Source: Perca fluviatilis (taxonomy: Eukaryota > Chordata > Actinopteri > Perciformes > Percidae). Taken from it: DNA of 64,000 nt. Positions within the stretch are counted from its first letter, which is position 1. Each line of letters opens with the position of its first letter. The notes under the pieces are model-generated. The model had not been told where the DNA came from and searched no databases. It saw only the letters and a program-made list of their open reading frames with translations. Positions 44,469 to 59,700 of the stretch are shown here, piece by piece. Made by a program: the position numbers and the translations under genes. The stretch spans positions 11,689,580 through 11,753,579 of the forward strand of contig NC_053134.1 in NCBI RefSeq assembly GCF_010015445.1, in the 5' to 3' direction.

Positions 44469-47400
44469 GACATACAGACTCACTGTACTCTAGCCATCTT
44501 GCATTTCAATAGGGAGAGCCAACAAGATACTGTACATTGGTGGGGGGGCTGTGTGTGTGGCAGGGTGTTGGTTGATGATAAAAAGAAAAGATGAAGGTGA
44601 TACCGATGTATTAAGTGTCTCAAACAGCTGTATTGCATATGTTCTGGCATTTAATCACGCCTTTGAACTAAAGCCTTTGTGATGACTGTAAAATAAGATG
44701 TAGAGTACTGACAGTGGAAGCAACCACATCAGTCACCTGAGCAGTGAATGGTGCATAATAGTGCACTGTTTGAATTAGCACAGCTTTATCTTCAGCCACA
44801 TTGAACTTTTAATAAATGCCCTGAAGCCCAACGTCTATTCAAAGCTTTATATCAATCCATATCTCTTGATAAAGCTGTGCTTGGGCCAGCTTTTTTTTTT
44901 TTTTTTACACACGGGCTGCTTCAAAATCAAGCAAAAGACAAAGAAATTCTCTTTTTATACTTTTGTATAAAGGCAGCTACTGTTTGCTCCAATAACAACA
45001 CGTTTCAAGGCTGGTGGCACAGTGGTTCCCCAGTTGCCTCAGGCATAGAAACTCATCGCATCCTGTACGTCCTGTGCCAGTGAGGTTGGACAAAAGCGGT
45101 GCATCTCATCCCTGTGTTTTTCTTCAGGGTGGATTCTTGTTGGATGATAGATGAAGCAGTGTCCTCCTGTTTCCCTCTGATGTTTGGGCTCTGGATTATC
45201 CCTCAGCTCAGTGTGGTTGTTTTTGGTGGATTTTTCTATAATCCCATGTGCTTCTGTCACACTGTGATGAAAGACAGCCTGTTGGTATTGGCTCAATGCT
45301 GAAGCTGACTCACAGGCACAGGTGCTCCATGAGAGGTCAAAGTACTTGCTGACCTTCAATAATATTCATAAGAAATGCAAACAATACAAAATAATATGGT
45401 GTTCATCCAAGGAACATGCACTAAATAAATTAAAACAAATTAGCTGACTAGCAGGGATTTCTACACCTCATTCACCCTCAAGAAGTAAATACATACTGGT
45501 TTCAACTTGTAAAACCTGATTTTGCAGTGACTAACCTGACAATTTACAGAATTCTGTTTTTTTTTCTCTCCCCTAATCCTTTAAAAAAGGGTGGAGATTT
45601 TGAAAACAAACCACTCACTGTGTTCTTTGTTGGAGGATTTTGCAAACCTGACAAGGTTAGCCTCCACAGCTAAGCTATTTGTGATTAACATGTCTTCATC
45701 TTCTTTATGCAGGATTACCTTAACACAACAGTTGTCAGGGGAAAAATGTAGGCAGAACCTACATCACAAAAGAAGACATGTCCTTTGACAAAATGCCTAC
45801 CTTTTGAATCATCTTTTATTATCATCTACACAAACACTGTACGGTCATACTGTATACACACTACAGCAAGAACGTGTCTACAAACACCTGCATACCACAG
45901 GTGTTTGAGTGCTTTTGCGAGTCAGCATCATTTAGTCTTTTCGTACATTCAGTCATTTATTAATGAGAATCATTTGATACATAATGTGACATACAATTTT
46001 GGCTGAAGGCCAACATGCTTGTGCAAATTAAGTCTAAAAAGTAAAAAGAGTCTGCAGCTTCGCAACTATTATTATTATTATTTTAATCAGTGCTCAGGGA
46101 CTGTTTTCCTAGAATTAAAATTTTTGTTTGGATATGCTAACTAATGTTTTCTTGCCAATATCCATTTTGTTCTGTTAAAAATATTGAGATTGGCAGCTGG
46201 TTGATTATATAAATAATCTCACTGTACTAGCGTACAAAATCCAGTCCACTAGGTGGGTTTCGCAACCTGCTGATGCACAGTGTGAAGCATCTAATCCTGC
46301 CAGACAACTCCTATATTTTACGCTTGGCCAGGGAACAACATGTTTTCATTACGTTGAACATTACCCTTCCGAACATACATTAATTCATGTCAGGGCGGGG
46401 GAGTCTTCTTCTTTGGCCCTCTACCTGCTGTGCTGTGATGGGTAAACAGTGGCTCTGACGGTGGTTGGTGGTCTACAGCGTTCAGTGGTTTAGTAGGGAT
46501 TCGCTCCTCTGGGGAGCAGTCGTGAAGAGGAGGGGATTACCTCAATCCTCTCTCCCTGCTTCACCCCTTCCAACTCGACACTTCAGATTCAAACAAAAGC
46601 TCGGGAACTGTGGGCCTCAGGCCCCTGGCGGGCTGCTAATCCCATTCCAGCTGGACAACAATCTGTCTGGCCGGTGGCCCCTGCGGGGCTGTAAACCCCC
46701 GGTAAGAGGCTTGGAGGAGAAGTCAGACAGCTCATCAAGGATGAGGACTTAATTAGCCTTGCAAAGTCAACCTGGCTAATTGAAAAGATTCAACCCGAGT
46801 GCCGCCACAGGAGCAGAAGAGAGCATTTTTTACGTTTTTTTCGGCATTAAGGTGTTCCGTTGCCAGGCGAAGAAAAATGCCAGGGATGAGGTACCCCTGC
46901 TGCTTCAGAGTTGGCAACTGAAAAAAGGCCTGCTTGTAAGGTTAATTGGGCTGGACACATTGCCAAGATAAAGTATGGGGGAACATGTCTTGAAGTGTTT
47001 TGCTCGATCTGAGCTTAATCTTTCACGACGGGCTTTATCGGCGGGGTCAGGAGTGTGGTTCTGGGAGTGATTCTACATGCTGGTTTTATTGGATGCCTCA
47101 AGTTTTTAAAAAAACAAGACAAACTGGGTGTGCATGTCAATTGACTTTATTCACGTATGCGTCTATATGCATGCATGTTTGTCAGTCCATTGGTGTACTG
47201 TATGTGTGTGCCAATAAACCCTCAAGTGTGCTTTAGGTGAGACGAATCACTCTAGGAAGTTTCTGTACCCAGGTTGAGCTGATGTCAAAACTCAGTCAGC
47301 ACTCAATGCGCAGACAAAGCACACACACCTCGCCAAAATAAAACAGAAACTCTCTTGACCCCCGCCCCCCCCTCCTCTCTCTCCGCTCTCTATCAACACT

Positions 47401-47867
47401 CTGTTTAAGCATGCCATCGCCGCTCCAGCATAATGTGTTTAGAAATGTTGCACTCCCTCAACCTCTCCGACTCCATAATGCATTTTGCTACACAACCCCC
47501 ATCCCTCTTATCCGTGTGTTTGAATACGCCACTTCTCCCCAAACACAATGTGTTTAAAGAATGCCACACTCTTACCTCTCAAGCTCAATCACTGTAACGT
47601 GTTTGAGAGCATAGGCTACCTCGCTTTGTGTAATTTGTTTGACGATGCTAGCCTTTCCGACGCCACTTACACACTAATGTGTTTGAGCGTTTACAGAATC
47701 TCTCACACACACACACACACACACAAAACATGTTCACTATGAGCATATACAGTAACTGATTAAGATGAATGCAAAGTAATTCATGTATTTTAGGATGTTT
47801 TTAATGCATCTATTAGACTGATTATAATATTGAATTATTCATGAATTTATACTGTCAGTCATGCTAG
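39384..47867. other. Gene-free region
   Basis: 8.5 kb with no gene recognised. It includes a CA microsatellite (44421-44466) and a stretch rich in GCTA words (about 42690-43260) that may be a degraded dispersed repeat. All open frames are short and without recognisable domains. Confidence 0.5.
44421..44466. repeat. (CA)n microsatellite
   Basis: 46 nt of perfect CA. Confidence 0.95.
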
Positions 47868-48225
47868 CAGAATGGCTCTCTGGATGGAAATGTTGGTCCA
47901 CTACTTTGGTCCAGGCTGAAATATCTCAACAACTACAGAATTTGATTGTGTACAGACATTCATGGTTCCGAGAAAATGAATAATTACTAACTTTGGCGAT
48001 CTTCTCTAACGCCACCATGAGGTTCAAATATGACATTCCCATCATCCTCAGCTGCACTTTGTGTGTAGTGCTAATTAGAAAACATTGGCATGCTAACACA
48101 CAAAACTAAGACGGTGAACACGGTAAACATTATACCTGCCAAACATCAGCATGTTAGCATTGTCATTGAGCGTTAGCATTTAGCCCAAAGCAATGTTGGG
48201 CCTAAGGAAACTCTAAGGCTTGTTA
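47868..48225 (+). repeat. Dispersed acanthomorph repeat with GTTAGCAT words
   Basis: Contains CACTACTTTGGTCCAGGCTG, AAATATCTCAACAACTACAG, GTACAGACATTCATGGT, AACGCCACCATGAGGT, then GGTAAACATTATACCTGCCA, AACATCAGCATGTTAGCATT and GCATTTAGC. I know this word order from a very abundant repeat in spiny-rayed fish genomes. This copy is shorter than typical ones, with internal deletions. Borders are approximate. Confidence 0.75.
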
Positions 48226-51200
48226 TTTCCATTATATGACAAATTATTTTAATTTCACAAACTTCACAGCTTGTTTGGCATTTTGCCTTTCAAATTTGTG
48301 AATTTTTGATAGTTTGGAAATGGTATTGTATAATGCACATTAGTTACATTACATTACATTTGAGTGTAGTGCCCAACACTATTCAATGCAATGAACAGCA
48401 ATGAAAGAGCTACTCACAGCTGCAAAAAAAACACATTAACTACCAAAGTACACAATTTTTTAATAAGTTTTTATATTAAGTATTCTTCCAGTATTGATGA
48501 ATTGGGATGCAGCACGGGAGATTTCAGTGATCAGCACATCTTAAATCAGAAAGGAGATACTAATTGGTGAGTTAGTGAAATCACCCATCACCGTTTTGTA
48601 GGTTGGGTCCTTCTTTCACAACATTTTTCCGCATTGTCAAGTCAAATGTATCTTTCAGTTAATCCCCCTGTGTCTATCTGTCTCGTCTAAACTCCTCACT
48701 TTGATCCACATCTTTCTTTCTTCCGGGCTACCTCAAAGTAAACCCAGCGCTGACCCTGAGCTGCAGAAACCGATCACCCACAGCTATGATGCTAATGGTC
48801 TTCACGGGGTGACGATACTGCGCACAATGTGGGCATAAGGGCTTAGCACAGCTCTCTGCACATGGACCCATCACTCATGGGTGAGGACAGCTGAGAGTAA
48901 AGGCAGATTAAACTGAAAATGATTTAACAACTTTAGGCTGCTTTGAATTCTTAGCCTCTCTCTATTTACTGTACTGTGGCTGACATATTTAATTTTTTAT
49001 TTAAATAAAAAACAAATAACGGCAACTGGAGGCTTAGCTTTATTTGTGTTTTTTCTTTTAAAGTTTATCACCCTAACGCATCCCAAGAATTAAAGCATAT
49101 CCCATTTGCATGTGCAAATACTCTCTTGGCACACGGTTTGTTATCACACAGTAATCTCTTGTCTGTTTAATATCAAATGCAATGCTTCTGGAATCAGCTG
49201 AAATAACACCGCCAGTGTTTCGAGCAATTAACCTTTTCCACCGTGTAAATGGCTCGGGGGGAGAAAAAGGAGCTTGAGTGGGAATGAATGTCTGCCTGTG
49301 CGCTTCATCCACTCGGGGAGAAAACATGGCACGTTTCAGGGAGGCCCCAGCTAAGTCAGGCAAGAACCCTGCACAGTGTGGGTGTGTGTGCATGTGTGTG
49401 TGTTGAAGGGTGGGAGACAAATGCAAAAGAAATCAGTGTGGTCTCCAAAGCACCGTTTGGAGTTAATATAATGGGGGAAGGGGAATGATGTGTGGAAGTT
49501 GATGGTAGTGGGGGAGTAAAGGGAGGTAAGACATTAATAAAAAGCAAATCAGTCAGCCTTGACATAAACACCCCTTTGTTCTTTGATGTGATGGCAGCAG
49601 CCACACTGTCGGCAACGTGATATATCATGCACAGGACCGCTCAAACCCCCCTCACTTCCATCCCCTCTATTGCTTCATGAAGACCACATATACTCATGTT
49701 CTCTCTGGCTCTGTCTCCAACTCTCTCACACACACATACACACACACTTTGAGGCTTAATATCCACCTCCATCCCCTACCTAGAAGCCCTAAAATTCAGG
49801 GCTTGATAATAGAGCGTTGTTTCTGATTCGTGTCTGCAGGAAGGAGCCATGAAATTACCTTCCTATGCATCAAGGGGTATAGCATAAAGCCGCACCTCAA
49901 TCACCAAGAGAATAAGGCCTATTGTTACAAGCCAGAGCTTTTACGAAAGTAAGCGATACTACTTAGAAAAAAAAAAAGAGAAGATGATAAGACTTGATAT
50001 CCCTGAATAGTACGACTGACGCCTGGAGTTAGAGCTTTACAAAAATCCAGGTCAAGCCCTCTCTATGTCTTGAGATCTTGGAAGAAACTCTTAAGTGTGT
50101 GATTATATATTAACCCCCAAGTGCAGGAGAAGCTCTGTCCTTATGTTCATTAATGTTTCAAGGAGGGTAAGTTTTCAACTGGTTTCAGTTGGGGTTATCT
50201 TCCTTTTGTCCTCTTGGAAGCTGTAGTTGAAGTTGGGTTGAGGCTATGAAACTTGGCAAGAGCAAACTGCCATTATTCTCTTTTCAAATGATATAATGGC
50301 ATTTTGCATTGAAACAGTGGCATTCAATGACCCTGAGCGCGACAGGTAAAAAGGGTCGTTTTTTTTTTTGTTGCTTGAAAGGTCTCTAATGGCCAGAGGT
50401 CAGCAAGTCATGTTTGTCCTGCCTGGAGTGAATAACAATAGAGGAGGGTGGCGATGGACAGAGGCAGGCAGGTAGACAGATAATTAGATGGATGAGTAGA
50501 CACAGGGCTGAATCTTATCAGCAAGGAACAACAGGGAAGCAGACAATACTGGATCGTCATGTCCTAGTCTCTTTGTTGGATCCACAGCGGCCCACGCTCA
50601 TTAAAAGTTTTGTCCTACATTCACACTGTGACAAAACAGTATACCAAATCTGATGCTAGAAAGATGGCAAAACAATTATGTTTAATGAGTGCAAAATTAG
50701 TATTGGATTGTTTTAGATCCGCCTCGTTGGAATAACTATTTGAGTTTACCAAAGTCAAAAATTGCTTGAGTTGCAGACATTTCCTCATCCTGCTCTCCTC
50801 GTGACTAAAGGAATGCTGTTTTTTTACATATAAATAATACATATACAAAAAAAGGATTTAAGGATCCTTGGCAATTCGTTAAGGATTTAAGAAAACTTTG
50901 ATGATTATTTACGGATGTAAGGATGAATCACAGAATTCCACTTATTCTTTGATTGAATATGTGGGATTTTTCTTAGCTTCTTTTGGGTCATCAGGACTGG
51001 CTCTGATTCTAAGAGAACATGATAATTTAGTCCAGAGAGGACCGAGATGGTTTTTGATGAGATGAAATTCCTTAACAGGGACAGGCCATCACTTATTTAA
51101 TTTAAAAGGAAGAGGATGAATGTACCAAGAGGGCGATTCAGGTCCTCGGAGCAGAAAGTATTCTTGTCTATTGGTGTCCAATCAACTGCAAGAGAAAAGA

Positions 51201-52879
51201 TCATTTTCAGGAACACTAATTAGGCCTACTATTGGTAAACATTTGTCTTTTTAGATTAAATGTAGGATGATTTATTTTTAAATCTTATTCAAATGGATAT
51301 GGTTTCCAGACTTTGAGTGGTGAGTGATTTAAGAATTATAACTCACAGTCATGCAACTTGCAATCGTTGATGAATGTTTTGACAGAAATATAGCTGTATA
51401 TAGGTCTAACCTAAGCAAGAAAGTGGAATTATACACAGCGTTGTTGTTGTAAGGCTTACAGCAGTTTTAGTAATTTATCTGTTTGCCTTGATTAGGTCAT
51501 ACATAATTATGTGAAACTGTAAAAGATGTTTTTCAGCCTCTGTGCTAAATGTGTTTTTACCATGGAAAAAGCTAGAAAGCAAGGTTAATGATGAGAATTA
51601 AGACCCAGATATTCATCCTTGGACCCTAGCAGAGACAAAAGCTCAGATAAATGTTGACTTAATTACCAGAGCAAGAACAATAATTCCATCAATGGTCAAT
51701 GACTTTAGCAGGGTTGATGAGTTCCGTCATCGTGACAGGACTGTGCACCGGAATCAATCAGGGACTTTCATTAACACTGAGTGACGGGCATGTCGAGGCG
51801 GGTCGATCCCGGACCGGGGACTGACACTGACCCAGTTCCCCCCCTGGATGACTCCTGAGTCTGCATCATCACTGTCATCAATAGCCAAAGCACTCTGGTG
51901 CAAAATGTGTGTGAATTGATTGTGGAGAGCGAATGCAGAGTATTACTTGTGGAGGCACTGGACCTCATCCAAAAACCAACATCCATCACTATGCTGCCTC
52001 GGTTATCAATTCTCCATTATGGTTAAATTAAAGCTCAGCAGATTCCCAGTCAAACATTTCGCCTCATTAATTATGTGGTTGTTCTGTGATTTGAGTGAAA
52101 ACATTCATGTCTTTTGTCTCACATAAACGTAGAAATTGATTGAAAGAAGAGTGGAAGTGTTTGTTGCATTGCGAGTTAAAGTAAATACAGCTTCTCAATG
52201 ACTCTGATCGTATTAGCACATATTTCTTGCATTCTTGAACCTCTATCACCCCTTTTTATTTGCTCATAGGCTTGCCAACCCTCTCATAGAATTATGTTTA
52301 CATACTACTAATTTGCAACAGCAAATAACATTTTGATAGAAATGTAATGCCGTCCAGATTACGTTTATTCAAGATTCTTAAGGAAATCGACCGAGAACTT
52401 CAGAAAATCTTCACTAGCAACTTATTTTGTTTGCTTTCCTACAATGTCAGCTCTTGCAATACAGTACACACTTGTAGAAACTACGGCAAACAAAACTTGT
52501 TTTATGCTTAAGTTAAGGCACTCACAGCACTTGCCTAGTGAAAGGTTTTGGTGATGGTTTTAGAATTTGAAAAAGTTAACAGCAACTTGAAGCACAAAAC
52601 AGGACATAAACTAAAACTACAATCTTTCCCTAACCCTCAACCACAGTGTTTCTGTTGCCTAACCCTAACCCCGCGTGGGACTCAGGTCTCCAGTAACAAA
52701 GTCCTGCGCTTGCCTACCATTCATCCCGACCACCTCCTTATTAACTTCTGTGCAGTACAAGAATGTAGTACTCCCTTCACTCTAAAAAAAAACATTTACA
52801 ATGAAACATAATCCAGACATAATCATCAAAACATTATTGGCAAAACAAATTTGTAGAACATAAACATAATTTCTGGAAG

Positions 52880-52990
52880 ACAGAGTTACCCTTGCTGTGT
52901 AAAGGTTCTTATACCATTTGTACTATACTATCTGCTGCACAACAAATTGCCCCATTGGGGGACAATAAAGTCACTTGAACTTGAACTATA
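52880..52990 (+). mobile_element. Possible 3' tail of a non-LTR retroelement
   Basis: Reads TATCTGCTGCACAACAAATT then GCCCCATTGGGGGACAATAA AGTCACTTGAACTTGAAC. The GCCCCATTGGGGGAC hairpin followed by AATAAAG and a short repeated end resembles the 3' ends of L2/Rex-type retroelements in fish. No reverse transcriptase fragment is visible nearby. Confidence 0.35.
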
Positions 52991-52999
52991 CATTAAAAC

Positions 53000-53200
53000 T
53001 GCTTCCACACTAAGCTTGCTAAATCTGAAAATGCTACTTTTTCTCTCTACTTTGAGCGGTGTGGTTGAGCGGTTGGGCGGTTTCCCGAAAACGCTCTCCA
53101 GAGTGGATACATCTGAAAACGCCAGCTTTGCGTTTTAGTGTGGATGAGGAAAACGCATTCTCTCCGAAACGGAGAGAATGCTGTTGTGTGCCTGCTCAGA
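53000..53200. repeat. Repeat-like segment with GAAAACGC words and a hairpin
   Basis: Contains CCCGAAAACGCTCTCCAGAG, TCTGAAAACGCCAGCTTTGC and GTTTTAGTGTGGATGAGG, a pattern I associate with dispersed fish repeats. A perfect 12-bp inverted repeat (53155-53166 with 53170-53181, loop AAA) is inside. Class unknown. Confidence 0.4.
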
Positions 53201-53667
53201 TACAATCGGGTGCTGTGTGGCTGCAGAGCTACTGTGAAACAGGAATAGATTCAACTGTCTTTCTAATAATAGATCTTACAAAAATGACCTGAACATTCTA
53301 ATGTAGATTCCCATAATGTTCATGTGTAAACAGAGTTTATAGATTATGCCATAATTTCTCACACGTACTTTCCATGTTAACATCTGTTGTATCCTTCTCA
53401 TTCTATCATCACTGGCATCTATGTTTAATCGTCTCAACATGATTTTACCGTATTTCTAGTTCACACACTGTAATGTGACAATCTGTGCAGAGTTTACCTT
53501 CTCTCTCTCTCTCTGTTTCTCGCAGCAACAGCCTCCACCGACTCTCTCTCCTCCCAGGGGAGTCACTCCAACAGACAGGACCAATTTTCTGCTAATTGGG
53601 CCTCAGGAAATTGCTCCTCGTTTTAATTTACTGTTGGACAGCCATGAAGACATGTGATCCACCACTG

Positions 53668-53669
<2 letters not shown>

Positions 53670-53706
<37 letters not shown>
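53670..53706. repeat. (CT)n microsatellite
   Basis: About 37 nt of perfect CT. Confidence 0.95.
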
Positions 53707-53708
<2 letters not shown>

Positions 53709-55776
53709 TTTCTTCTCCAGAGTGGGTGCAGGTGTGAGGATGACAGAGGGACAATGCACTGCACCTTCTTTTCCCCCCTCCCTCTCTCTTTGGAAAATTA
53801 AATAGTATGCAAAGGCAGAGACTGGAGCCAAGTTGAAGGTTAACCCACCATGGCACCCAGATGCATTGAATCCGTCACGGTCCATATTTGTAGGTCAGAT
53901 ATGCACATCAGGGACGTCTAAGATAGGAGTAAGTTTGAAGACAAAAATAATCAGTGTGATCTATGGAGGAGCAAAATCAGGTCCAGGCCAGGCTATTTTC
54001 ATAAACACAGACTGTCCCAATATTATCTAAACCACCAGGGCATGTTGTACACACTATCCAAACAGGAAGTGTATTCATTGGAAAGAGTATTAACCTTTGC
54101 TATCGGGCGATGACCGGACTGTGAGATCACCAGGATCAAATGACGATATCTGACAGAGCAGCGTCTAGAGGATTGTCTCGTTAAGATTAATTGCCATTTT
54201 GTGACAAAACTAACATAATAACTGTAACATTAGTAACAAAGATTACTCTGTTAACAATTACTCAACACATATTAAAGGAAATCTACACCATTCTCAAGAT
54301 TTTCAGACCTTGATAGTGATGGGTGGGACAGGTGTTCCCTCCTTCATGGTCATTATATAGGATTGGAAAACTACATTCAAAACGGTTCAAACTAGCTTTT
54401 AAAATGTATTAAAATATATAAAAAGTCATTTATATATTTTATATTAGATACATTTTATTATGGAAATAGAATTGTCCCAATACTGGCTGTTTCACATGTA
54501 TGATTTGTGAGCAATTTATGGTGTTGTGTCAATGTGATTATTATATTTATATTATATTATTATTATATAAATAAAATCAAGTTTCTTTTTATTTTTGATG
54601 AATGTGTGTCCATAGATCACCTGACGTGTGGATTGGGTTACATTTCTTTGTGGAGTTTTGAGGCTCTTTTCAAAGCCACCAATCCACAAATGCATGTTGC
54701 GTTTTTAAGTGTTGGTGGAAAACACATTTTCAGCGCATTTATGTGAAATTTCAAAGTGTGGTAAGACAATAGTTTGTCGCCTTTTGAGTAGACAATATCC
54801 AAGTAAGTATTTTTACACAGAATATTCCCCGTTCATCTTGTTTTCATTCTGGCAACTTCAAATTTACTAACCACAGTTTTTCAAATTGGTTGGTATTCGT
54901 TTGTGGATTAGAAAATACATTTGTGAACACCACAAATTACTTACAAATTGTCATACACATTTGCAAATCTTGTTTTTTTGTGTGAAATGCATTTGTCACC
55001 AGGATTGAGAGTGATTTCTCACCACTGTAAAATGGTTTGGGAAGTATTGAATTGTATATACATATAATTGTAGTGAGCTTCGTTTGACACATTTTCTGCC
55101 TGCCTTGAAGCAACACAAGACATGTTTAGCTGGAACATGTCTTTTGTTGCTACAGGACATTTGAATATTTATTTTACCAAATGAAAGTGTCAACCTTCCT
55201 ACTGACGGGAGGCATGCCCATTTCAACTTGAAGTGCTCATGAATCAGGACACAATCCAAGCTGTCTGCAGAAGTCAAGGAGAAATGCCTTCATTCTGTAT
55301 AGCACTTAATGGAGAATTCCCCTCTGGTCTTGTTTTCCCCCCTTCTCTTATTTAGGTTCAGCATCTACCATTTATATTTCTATCTTTAGTTTTTGTGTTT
55401 TTTAAGAAAAGTTGTGAGCCTTCCCACTTTACTGCCACTCTATAAACTATGAATATAATGCAACTTTAGATGGATTTTAGTGGTTCAATTTAGATCACAT
55501 TTTACATATAGTAAATACAACTGTCTGAAAGAAGGTCTCCGCAAATCTACCATGGTATGGCCATTTATCGGATCGATAGCCAGGCAGTTATATTTATTGC
55601 GTACGCTTACTGCACAATTTTGGCATTGACCATAGAAGCCCATACAGGGTTAGGGTTAGAAAATGTTTCAGCAAATGAGTCAATTTTGTGCTCACAGCAG
55701 AAAGATTCAAATATGAAGAAACAAAGCCTAATGTGTATGCTGAGTGTCAACACACATCTATGGGGCAATGCAACAC

Positions 55777-55876
<100 letters not shown>

Positions 55877-56638
55877 CTCCCAGCCCTTTCTAAACACACG
55901 TGTTGCAGAATGACTAGATCCAACCTTGGTTGACATTCACACCAACACATCCACGGCCCCCGAGGGCTTGCTCTGACCCTCGCACTGGGTTCATCTGCAT
56001 CAACCAATCAATACACGCGTATGTTTTAGCACAGAATCCCTCCATCCCTGCCTATCGATACTGACATGTTACGCAGGCCAAACATTCATCAGGCAGCCTG
56101 GCATGTTTTTGAGTCGAGCACCACCATCCATCAGCGCTGGACTTTTATAAACCTAATGACCTAATATGAATCAATAAGTCATGTTTTCAAACATTCTCCA
56201 GAGTCGATATGCAAAGCTGCTCTCCAACACCAACAGTGACCTCCATTCAAGGAGCTCAAAAGCAATCACAACAAAGACCCACCTCTATAGAAAAATGGCC
56301 TTTCTGGTATTGCCATACTATGCATGAGGCCACAGTAAACAAGCAGGAAATGTTTTGCATGACTTGTAATTGTTTTCATTACCCTGTATTTGCAGGGAGC
56401 TTAGAAAGCCCCTGTAAAGTAATCAGGCTCGATACATCTGCAGTGTTTGGTAAGCTATTTTGTTCCCCTCTCATTAAAATGGGTGTCAGAGTGACCATGT
56501 GTATGTGTGTAAACGATATAGAAGGGAAGAGGAGTGTAGGGGAAAGGTAAAAAAAAGTGACTACTCTGTAAAAAACACATCCAAGCATACACACACACAA
56601 TCAAAAAATACCCCTTTCTGTCTCGCTTTCTCAAAAGC

Positions 56639-56762
<124 letters not shown>

Positions 56763-59700
56763 CATTACATCCACCCTGCTGCCTGATGGCTGGTTGACAA
56801 CTTAGCACCTTCAACTTACTTTCACACTTTCCAAACTTCCTAACTGCTCGGCCTCGGTGCACAGTGGAGCTCACTCACTCGAATCCTCAGCGGACAGAGA
56901 GGAAACAAATCACCCTGCAAAACCTGTCTCCCCCAAAACCTCAATATCTTATCAGCTTGAACTTTTGACTTTCAACTCACACTTTAATTGTTCACTCACT
57001 TTCCAAATAGTGCTGCTCAAAATACTCAATAAAAGTGAGAAACTTTTCCCCCCAGAGCGAACAGGGGTTCTGTTGCGACTAAAATCTCCATCCATCATGC
57101 AGATAGGTATGTGTCCCTCGAGGGGACACCCGCACTCACTGGCTGTTGCAATAAAATGGACCTATCAGTCAGGATGGAGCAGACTTATTACTGTCTGTGT
57201 GGCCTCCTAATGCTTTACACACTCTGTAAACCTCCTGCTGCTCCTGCTCACTGTGCAATAACACCACTGCTTAAAACATAGAGTTAGAAACAGTGGGAGG
57301 CAAACCCCAGGGTTACAGCACAGAGTAGGGGTAAAACATATTTATGGTTATAAAAATGATAATGGTGACAAATTCAATATTGCACCCAACAACAACTATT
57401 AAAAAAAGAGTTCTTAGTATCACATTTAATATTCATCGTCATTAATAATGTAAATAGTAATGAATAACACAAAGAGCCTTTTAACTCAGGCGGACTGCTT
57501 TTGAATGCAATTTTTCACTTTGTTCTCATTTTGTTTTTATGTCCGAGGATGAATTAACTGGAAGGACAATGGCCACACACATTGTGCAACCAAAGTAAAA
57601 TAAAACAATGCGCTGCACTGCGGCCACCACAGAAAGACTGTGGCTGCAAAAACAACACAAGGACACTTAGCAAGGATGCAGCAGCACTGCAAAGGCGACT
57701 GGGACTGTTTTTTTTTCTCTCTCCTACAAACCACCACCACCAAAACTGTGGTCTCAGAACCCCATTAATTGCTACATCCAAGCTACAGGACAGTTCAAAT
57801 CAGCCCTGCTTCCATGCATCTATGTTTTTAAGTATTTCACAATGACCCAAAGGTTAAGTCTTGGCAAATAGCGGATTTATTTGAAGGACACAGTTACCAA
57901 CCCAAAAGCCACCACGACAGGCTTGAGTAAATCACAGCTTGGGCTTTCACACAGTGCACCTGAACGTGGCGATTGAAGGCTTGGTGAGTTTAATGGTGTG
58001 GCAGGTCATCTGCACGGTGTTCAAACACCCTTGGGGCAAAGGAGAGTGAAAGCACTCGTTCAAAGACCTCCAATATGTACAGCTCCACCTGGGTGGCGGG
58101 AAGTAAAGATACAGTGGGAGATCAGTGGGAAGGAATGTTATGGATGTATTCATGTCAGGTATCACCTGTCAAAAAGCGGGGAAGATATACAGGCAGAGAT
58201 CTATAATGAAGAGGCCAGGGCTTGTGAATGAGTTTTCCATGTTTGTGGGTTATGGCTCTTTTTTTCCCACTTCGTCACACCTGTTTTCTCTCTCTCACTC
58301 TGTCACTGTCTATGTTGCTCGGGTCTTTAGAGGTGAGATCTTGCTATGAACCCTATGACTCTGAGTTCACCAGCAGCATTTCCTATAATGTTCTTTTCAC
58401 TTATGTCCCTAACTCTTTTTAGTTATTACACTTAATGTTTGACTTACTGTAATAGCACATAATAGGAGCTTTGTTTACTTAATATTGTAATTCTACTACT
58501 ACCACTCCTGTCTACTCTGTACATACGGCACATACTTTATCTTCATCTTCACGTCATGGAAGAAGGATACTTCCTTCCTCTGAGTTTTATTTTTTTTGGC
58601 TTATCCAAATTGACCATTCTTATCCATTTGCAAAGCTCCTCCCCTTAACAGTGATTGCCCGATCATAGGTCATCAGGCCTGTCAACTTTAACATAGCATT
58701 GCAACGTAATCCAAAATTTTGAAGAATCGTCTCGTGTCAAAACTGTTATAAAGCGACAGGGTTCCATTTTTATACGTTGAAATAAACTCTCTCTAAGTCC
58801 ATTAAAGGAAGAGGAGAGGCTGTGATTAGGCTGTAGGAGCTGTGGTAAGCCATTATCCCCTGGGCCTCTCCAGTCCAGGCAGGGAATATGCTACAATTAC
58901 CAACCCCAGCCAGAAGCAACTATTCCAGGTCATCTTTTGAAGGACTGCCCCATTTCTCCTTGCATCATCAACTTCAGGCTCTTTTCCTTACCTGAGAGAT
59001 TTGGGGGAACAGAGGAGCAGGGGTCAAAAAAACGCTACAGCTCCATCTTGATACCCATCACCTGTCATTTTGTGACCCAGGTAATGCACTTAAGACGGCC
59101 TGCGAAGCCTTGAGGGTATTTCTGCTGTTTTAAGTATCCACAGTCAAAACTCCTTAAAATATCACTGGGTACTCCTGAGGCTCGGTGCACTGGCAACCTT
59201 CGACCTGAAAGGTCAGGCGACTAATTGGCCAACACCTCTGCGGAGCTGTGGAATGCTCCGTGCCGAGGGCGGGAAAAACAGAAGTGGGATCTGTCAATTC
59301 CCTTCACTTCACTGGGACTATAAACACTCGCAGGAAGATACCTGTAAGCGGATTATTATGTGTGTACACTCACTTCTTGTGTGTACAATACAGCAAGTGT
59401 CAAGTGGGAAATTATAGACCAGAAATGAGAGATGGTTTTGGGAAGGAGAGCTAGTTGTGGTTATGTCTAAATCTTGGTGCAAACATCACCGGCAAAAGTA
59501 AAAGCTTATATGTGTTTGTCCCCCTCACTGCCTGACTGTATGTTATGTAATTTGCTAACTACTTAAATTAACTGAACTTATTTTACCGAAAAGCACTCCT
59601 TCTGTCTGTGCTAGCTGCTGAAAGTGGTACATTATGAATGAATGTGTTTAGATGAAGGGTATGAGCTGAGTTCTAATGACATATAATGGTCTGTGTCCTA

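Noticed and set aside
46421..46440. Second CTCF motif on the minus strand
   Set aside because: GGCCCTCTACCTGC matches only the first half of the consensus; the TGG end is missing.
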